Virus record (IMG/VR): IMGVR_UViG_3300031365_000016
Coordinates: 1-22,217 of that record
Direction: 5' to 3' (one strand)
DNA from: a virus
DNA: 22,217 bases
Positions 18,832 to 22,217 of this stretch are shown here, piece by piece. The notes under the pieces are model-generated. The model searched no databases. It saw only the letters and a program-made list of their open reading frames with translations, and was not told the DNA's origin. Numbering within the stretch: the first letter of the stretch is position 1; each line of letters starts with the position of its first letter. The translations under genes and the position numbers were made by a program.

Positions 18832-19229
18832 TATTCCCTCACCGATATTATATAATCAGATGCGACCCCGAATAGCCCCTTTTCCCCGGGGTCGAGGTCC
18901 GTCTCGTCGTCGTAAGCACAGCTGAATACATAGACCCCGCCATCTCCCCCCATCGTCCCCTGGTATCCATGAAGCGCAGACTGCACCGCAACAATCAATT
19001 GTTTGGCAACCATAGGCAAGGAGGCAAAGGCGGTAATCTGGAAGCGGGCATCTGTCAAACCATCCGGGCCATCATGCGTCATCGTCCGCGGTGACGATAT
19101 CTTGGATAAGACCAGGTAAGGTTCGGCAGTATCCTGGAGTGCCCGATTGAAATAGATGCGAGTCCCGCAGATATCGGTAATGCCGGACTGGTCCAGCAGG
19201 TATATCATCAACGCCGTCTCGATTAACAT
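18831..19229 (-). CDS. Tail completion protein, DUF3168 family (132 aa)
   Basis: Typical DUF3168 features: an N-terminal helix (MLIETALMIYLLDQSGITDI), then GTRIYFNRALQDTAEPYLVL and a beta half with RFQITAFA and VFSCAYDDETDLDP followed by GLFGVASDYIISVRE. Related proteins (SPP1 gp17 type) form the ring joining tail to head completion complex. Order after the gp10-like gene and before the major tail gene is canonical. Start and stop overlap both neighbours. Confidence 0.82.
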   Translation of the reverse strand: MLIETALMIYLLDQSGITDICGTRIYFNRALQDTAEPYLVLSKISSPRTMTHDGPDGLTDARFQITAFASLPMVAKQLIVAVQSALHGYQGTMGGDGGVYVFSCAYDDETDLDPGEKGLFGVASDYIISVRE

Positions 19230-19636
19230 CAGACCGCCCCTTCAACCGTCTTTTTCAGTCTGGCTTCAACCATATCCAAGGCTGCTCCTTTTCTATCATC
19301 TATCGCCGGTCTCACAAATTCGTGCGGCGGCGCCGGATGCGGTCCCCCATGCCCGTATTCCAAAAGATGTGCATGCGGCGCCCGTCTCGGCCTGATGCCG
19401 GCGAAGGCCACGGCCGGTGAATTTATCTTCGCTGGATAAGCAACTGCATATGGTGATTTTAAAAGATTACCTGACCTGACTTTAAACTGGGATTTTATAT
19501 TTTGCTTGATTCCATCTCTGATATAACGCGCCGCACTTAATAATATTAAACGCTCTTCTTTGCTGACCTCTTTCAATATCTGGTCGCACTTCCGCTCCAG
19601 CGCATCGATTCCCTTGAGATAAATACTTGGTTTCAT
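19229..19636 (-). CDS. HK97 gp10-like head-tail protein (135 aa)
   Basis: Opens MKPSIYLKGIDALERKCDQI and carries the family hallmark near the middle: RAPHAHLLEYGHGG, then HPAPPHEFVRPAIDD (PF04883 type). The N-terminal half is a helix with many charged residues. Length is normal. These proteins take part in tail termination at the head-tail interface. It is translationally coupled (TGATG overlaps) with the head closure and DUF3168 genes. Confidence 0.88.
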   Translation of the reverse strand: MKPSIYLKGIDALERKCDQILKEVSKEERLILLSAARYIRDGIKQNIKSQFKVRSGNLLKSPYAVAYPAKINSPAVAFAGIRPRRAPHAHLLEYGHGGPHPAPPHEFVRPAIDDRKGAALDMVEARLKKTVEGAV

Positions 19637-19956
19637 CAGTCCTGGAACTCCTTGCAGTTCAACTGCAGCTCCCGGCCGCGCTCCATGACATTGGCTATCG
19701 AGAGTATCTGGAAATAACGCCCGTCATATGAGATGCGCCAGGTGGGCTGCACGTCAGAGCGATACCGTATCCGGACAACCCCTTTTATCTCCGCATTGAG
19801 CTGGCTGGCCTCGACATAGCGCCGCCCGCTCCCCCACTCTATCGCCGCCCAGACTGTCGCCTCGTCCGTCCAGGTCGGTACCATCTGCTGATACTCGTCC
19901 CGACTATGTGAAGGACTCTGCAGCGTAATTCGATGCCTGAGGTCGCCGGATTTCAT
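19636..19956 (-). CDS. Head closure / head-tail adaptor protein (106 aa)
   Basis: MKSGDLRHRITLQSPSHSRD is the classic start of the phage head-tail joining family (PF05521, SPP1 gp16-like): G-D-L-R-H-R-I. It continues with TDEATVWAAIEWGSGRRYVE and FQILSIANVMERGRELQLNC. The family is a beta barrel closing the connector. Its start directly follows the stop of the connector gene and its end overlaps gp10. Confidence 0.92.
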   Translation of the reverse strand: MKSGDLRHRITLQSPSHSRDEYQQMVPTWTDEATVWAAIEWGSGRRYVEASQLNAEIKGVVRIRYRSDVQPTWRISYDGRYFQILSIANVMERGRELQLNCKEFQD

Positions 19957-20547
19957 CTAAAATACCCCCTCCAGCGATAGCAGCGCATCGACACCCTTGG
20001 GTATCTCGACCGCGTTCAGGCCCGTCGTCACCACCGCCTCCCGGTTCTCGTAGAGGTGCCCGATGAATAAAAGCATGGCGCTACGGACGTTCTGCGGCAC
20101 GTCATAGCCATCATCCCCGTAGCCCGCCACGAAAGTCACGCAGACCCCGTTATAAGGCCGCAGCGCCGTCGAGGGCCAGCTCTGCCCGTAATTGAGGAAG
20201 ACCTTCGGATTGTACTGGTCTTTGTCATCGACCGTGTAATAGCTGCTGGAAAAGGTGGCCTCGCTGTCGGAGGTATCGTAATATTTGATGCTGTCCACCG
20301 ACTGCAAGGGCGGCTTCGGTATTTCGATATAGCCCTTATCCGGGAAGGCGTCGAGCCAGAGTTCCCACGTCTGCGTGATGTAGGTGCGGTTCTGGCGAAG
20401 CTCGCAGTATTTTCGCGCCGCCGGGATGAGCGTCGTTTTAATCAGGTCATCTTCGGTATGTTCATCATGGTCGAGGCGCAGATGGTCTTTGACCTCGAAT
20501 AGCGATATCGGCTCTATCTCCGGTTCGGTATTTATCTTCAACGCCAT
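19957..20547 (-). CDS. Head-tail connector, gp6-like (196 aa)
   Basis: Characteristic features are EPEIEPISLFEVKDHLRLDH at the start, LIPAARKYCELRQNRTYITQ, TWELWLDAFP, IEIPKPPLQSVDSIKYYD and near the end PQNVRSAMLLFIGHLYENRE. These match the gp6-like/YqbG connector family that attaches below the portal. It follows the Ig-like protein gene by one base between stop and start. Ribosome site is weak (GGAG about 9 bases up), so coupling probably supplies ribosomes. Confidence 0.9.
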   Translation of the reverse strand: MALKINTEPEIEPISLFEVKDHLRLDHDEHTEDDLIKTTLIPAARKYCELRQNRTYITQTWELWLDAFPDKGYIEIPKPPLQSVDSIKYYDTSDSEATFSSSYYTVDDKDQYNPKVFLNYGQSWPSTALRPYNGVCVTFVAGYGDDGYDVPQNVRSAMLLFIGHLYENREAVVTTGLNAVEIPKGVDALLSLEGVF

Positions 20548-20548
20548 C

Positions 20549-20863
20549 TTATCCGCTCTCCGTTACGATTAATCTTATGGGTATCATGCTTTCTTTCTTG
20601 CCGGTGGCCGTCAGCTCCAGCTCTCCGGCGTATGTCTCGGCCGTGTCGAAATCTCCCGATTTTACTGTGTAATGGCAGGTGCCACTGGCTTCATCATCTG
20701 GCGTGCATTCCTCATCCAGCACCAGTGTATCGTGCGTGGCCGGTCGCCATAGCTTCAGCGTGACCGTATAGTTGGTGAGATTATAAGCATCGCCATCGCT
20801 ATCCTGGCAGGTGAAATTCAGGTTATGGCCGTAATCGCCTTTTGGTGTGACAACTTCCTGCAT
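20549..20863 (-). CDS. Ig-like structural protein resembling BppU N-terminal domain (104 aa)
   Basis: An all-beta protein with a NLNFTCQDSDGDAYNLTNYT then VTLKLWRPATHDTLVLDEEC pattern and a final AGELELTATGKKESMIPIRL strand pair. This resembles the Ig-like N-terminal domain of baseplate upper proteins (PF10651). Here the domain stands alone, with no C-terminal extension, and lies upstream of the connector gene rather than in the tail tip region. It may be a head decoration or collar protein. GGAGA precedes ATG 20863 and the start is two bases after the upstream stop. Confidence 0.6.
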   Translation of the reverse strand: MQEVVTPKGDYGHNLNFTCQDSDGDAYNLTNYTVTLKLWRPATHDTLVLDEECTPDDEASGTCHYTVKSGDFDTAETYAGELELTATGKKESMIPIRLIVTESG

Positions 20864-20865
20864 GA

Positions 20866-21390
20866 TTACTCTCCATCATCGGCTGCTGAGACCGTATAGG
20901 TAAGATTGAGCACGTCATCATCTACTACTGACCTTGAGCTCCCCAACTTGGCATAGCAGAATAGCGTGCCACCGCCGGCCGTGTTGCCTTTGGTGCTGGG
21001 GACGCTACCGCCGCCGACCAGCGCAGCGCCGTAAATCGTCTTGGTGGCATTCATGGTGAACTGCGCCTTGTTGGCCGAGTTGGTTATTGATTGACTTGAT
21101 GAAGCCGCCTCTTCATATTCGGGCCGGGTCTCTTCATCATAGGCTGTGGATTCGGTATATGTTGGGGTGGCGTAGGTCATGGCAGCCGCCGGTTCCGTGT
21201 CCGATTCTACGATGACGCAATACCATGTTGTTATCTGTGTTGAATCATGCAGCATGATATCGAGCAGGGCATCCAGACCTTCGTTGGTGATGATATTATG
21301 TGCTTCTTCAATCCATTTCAGCCTGCCTTCCTTGTCACGGCACTCCAGTATGAATTTTCCCCCAATTCTCGCTTTTATGTTGGCTTCCAT
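20866..21390 (-). CDS. Fibre or collar-like structural protein (174 aa)
   Basis: MEANIKARIGGKFILECRDK leads to HNIITNEGLDALLDIMLHDS and TQITTWYCVIVESDTEPAAA, then TYATPTYTESTAYDEETRPE. The central region has FTMNATKTIYGAALVGGGSV and GTLFCYAKLGSSRSVVDDDV, with a Gly/Thr-rich beta C-terminus. This succession (N-E-G, short helix, W-Y-V-I, DT, Y-E-RP, N-A-FT) is familiar from small phage structural proteins annotated as tail fibre or virion proteins of unknown exact location. GGGAGG lies nine bases before ATG 21390. Confidence 0.6.
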   Translation of the reverse strand: MEANIKARIGGKFILECRDKEGRLKWIEEAHNIITNEGLDALLDIMLHDSTQITTWYCVIVESDTEPAAAMTYATPTYTESTAYDEETRPEYEEAASSSQSITNSANKAQFTMNATKTIYGAALVGGGSVPSTKGNTAGGGTLFCYAKLGSSRSVVDDDVLNLTYTVSAADDGE

Positions 21391-21393
21391 ATT

Positions 21394-22217
21394 TCATTCC
21401 CTCCCATAAGGCGATTCTGTTGTCGTGTTCCTGCTGTTTATTTTTAATGTGACCGAGCGCGGATTAAGCGAGGTTATTTTGTTACGGTCATTTAGCTTCA
21501 TAGTTACGGAGATACCTGATTGTGTTGTCTCCAGCGTAATTACTGGCATAGCACTTATCTTTGCGACATCCGATATCGTCAGGTAAAACTGACATATTAT
21601 AGATATTACCTCGGATAATTCGATTCCATCGGCGGCACTGATGTTTATTTCTATATTCGCTGATGTATTATCGCTAAGGACGATTCCATCGGAAGCTGAT
21701 ATTAGTTGCGCGAGAACCGCCTGAGCGCTGTCACTTAGCTTAATACCATCGGCGGAGGCTATATCAAATAATATCCCCGCCAATATTTGCTCTCCGATGT
21801 TTATTCCTTCGGAGACTTCTATATCCGCGAGTAAATTGGCTGTGTTTAAATCACTTAATTTCAGTCCTTCAGATAAGGCAATTCCGATTGTCAGACTGAT
21901 ACTCAATGCATCGGATAAGGTAATCCCATCCGACAATGATAAATCTATATTCAGCCCCGAACCCGGGCTATCTCCTGAACTTATCCCATCTGATAAGCTC
22001 AAATTGATTGTTAAGTTCGCTGATGGACTCTCCCCCAGCGCCACCCCATCCGAGCAAGATATCTCATATGTTGTCGGGCCCCCCTCCTGTAAATCAAGAT
22101 TTTCTATGTAGTACGATGCTTCATTAGCGCTACCCTGGTCTTGCGAGCAGACACCCTGAACATACTCATAGGCGGTGGTTCCGCAGGTAATAGATAGTGT
22201 ATCATGCAAATTAGTCC
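21394..22217 (-). CDS. Repeat-rich structural protein, 5' end outside window (at least 274 codons)
   Basis: The frame is open to the right edge of the window, so the start lies outside; the apparent TTG at 22209 is not trusted. After a short segment (YYIENLDLQEGGPTTYEI) it has eight tandem 20-residue repeats (21580-22059) with the consensus SxSDGIxLSDxxxAxLxIxI. A non-repeat basic beta C-terminus follows (VTMKLNDRNKITSLNPRSVT). The strict 20-residue period with alternating hydrophobics suggests a beta-solenoid or fibre shaft. Position ahead of the fibre-like and connector genes points to a virion surface protein. No named family is recognised. Confidence 0.65.
   Translation of the reverse strand, partial: TNLHDTLSITCGTTAYEYVQGVCSQDQGSANEASYYIENLDLQEGGPTTYEISCSDGVALGESPSANLTINLSLSDGISSGDSPGSGLNIDLSLSDGITLSDALSISLTIGIALSEGLKLSDLNTANLLADIEVSEGINIGEQILAGILFDIASADGIKLSDSAQAVLAQLISASDGIVLSDNTSANIEINISAADGIELSEVISIICQFYLTISDVAKISAMPVITLETTQSGISVTMKLNDRNKITSLNPRSVTLKINSRNTTTESPYGRE
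21580..22059 (-). repeat. Eight tandem 60-bp coding repeats (20 aa each)
   Basis: All eight units have exactly 20 codons. Examples are SLSDGITLSDALSISLTIGI and SASDGIVLSDNTSANIEINI. Protein similarity is clear while DNA similarity is partial, so the array is old rather than a recent slippage product. A ninth partial unit (TISDVAKIS) follows. Confidence 0.85.

Noticed and set aside
1-22217. CRISPR arrays, tRNA or rRNA genes, integrase, attachment sites
   Set aside because: No regularly spaced direct repeats, no tRNA-like cloverleaf and no integrase motif were seen by reading; a covariance-model scan was not possible here.

Overview
The window is part of a tailed-phage genome (prophage or free phage) of siphovirus type. 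Almost every gene reads leftward. From right to left come a head-tail connector and tail module (about 22.2 to 10.3 kb), two small membrane proteins that could be holins, and a rho-independent terminator. A roughly 500-base control region follows (9.26-9.75 kb), then a tightly packed early or accessory operon (9.26 kb to the left edge). Base composition is moderate. Promoters are bacterial sigma-70 type (TTGACA/TATAAT) and ribosome sites are strong GGAGG. The host cannot be named from the sequence. A Dit/Tal-type tail tip suggests a Gram-positive-like or otherwise monoderm host, but this is only inference.

Late region: an open-ended protein with eight exact-length 20-residue repeats, a fibre-like protein and an Ig-like protein precede a classical connector and tail set. 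That set is gp6-like connector, head closure, HK97 gp10-like, DUF3168 tail completion, major tail protein with a C-terminal cadherin-like domain, tail chaperones G and T, tape measure, distal tail protein with an inserted carbohydrate-binding-like domain, and a 1060-residue tail-tip protein built from added lectin, FN3 and Ig-like domains. G and T are joined by a GGGGGGC slippery site in the correct frame for -1 frameshifting. Start and stop codons overlap or abut along most of the set, so translation is probably coupled.

Early region: leftward transcription probably starts at a near-perfect promoter at 9356-9383. Its genes include a small HTH protein, a membrane protein, several small unknowns, a large ParB-like protein with paired Cys clusters, an ASCH protein, a winged-helix protein (frameshifted here), a zinc ribbon and a DUF5131 (Gp37/Gp68) protein. 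On the opposite side of the control region only a 29-codon stub resembling the start of a repressor remains, and no integrase is in the window.

The main discovery is a family of mobile elements in this operon. An apparently complete IS1595-family element (3015-4686) has 27-bp inverted repeats and an 8-bp target duplication. It splits a small phage gene whose halves can be rejoined in frame. A second element, 7680-8427, has related inverted repeats and its own 8-bp duplication but carries only a DNA methyltransferase gene. It looks like a transposase-less cassette moved in trans by an IS1595-type enzyme. A third, solitary end at 209-235 matches the methyltransferase cassette end at 25 of 27 positions, so at least three insertions of this family may have shaped the operon.
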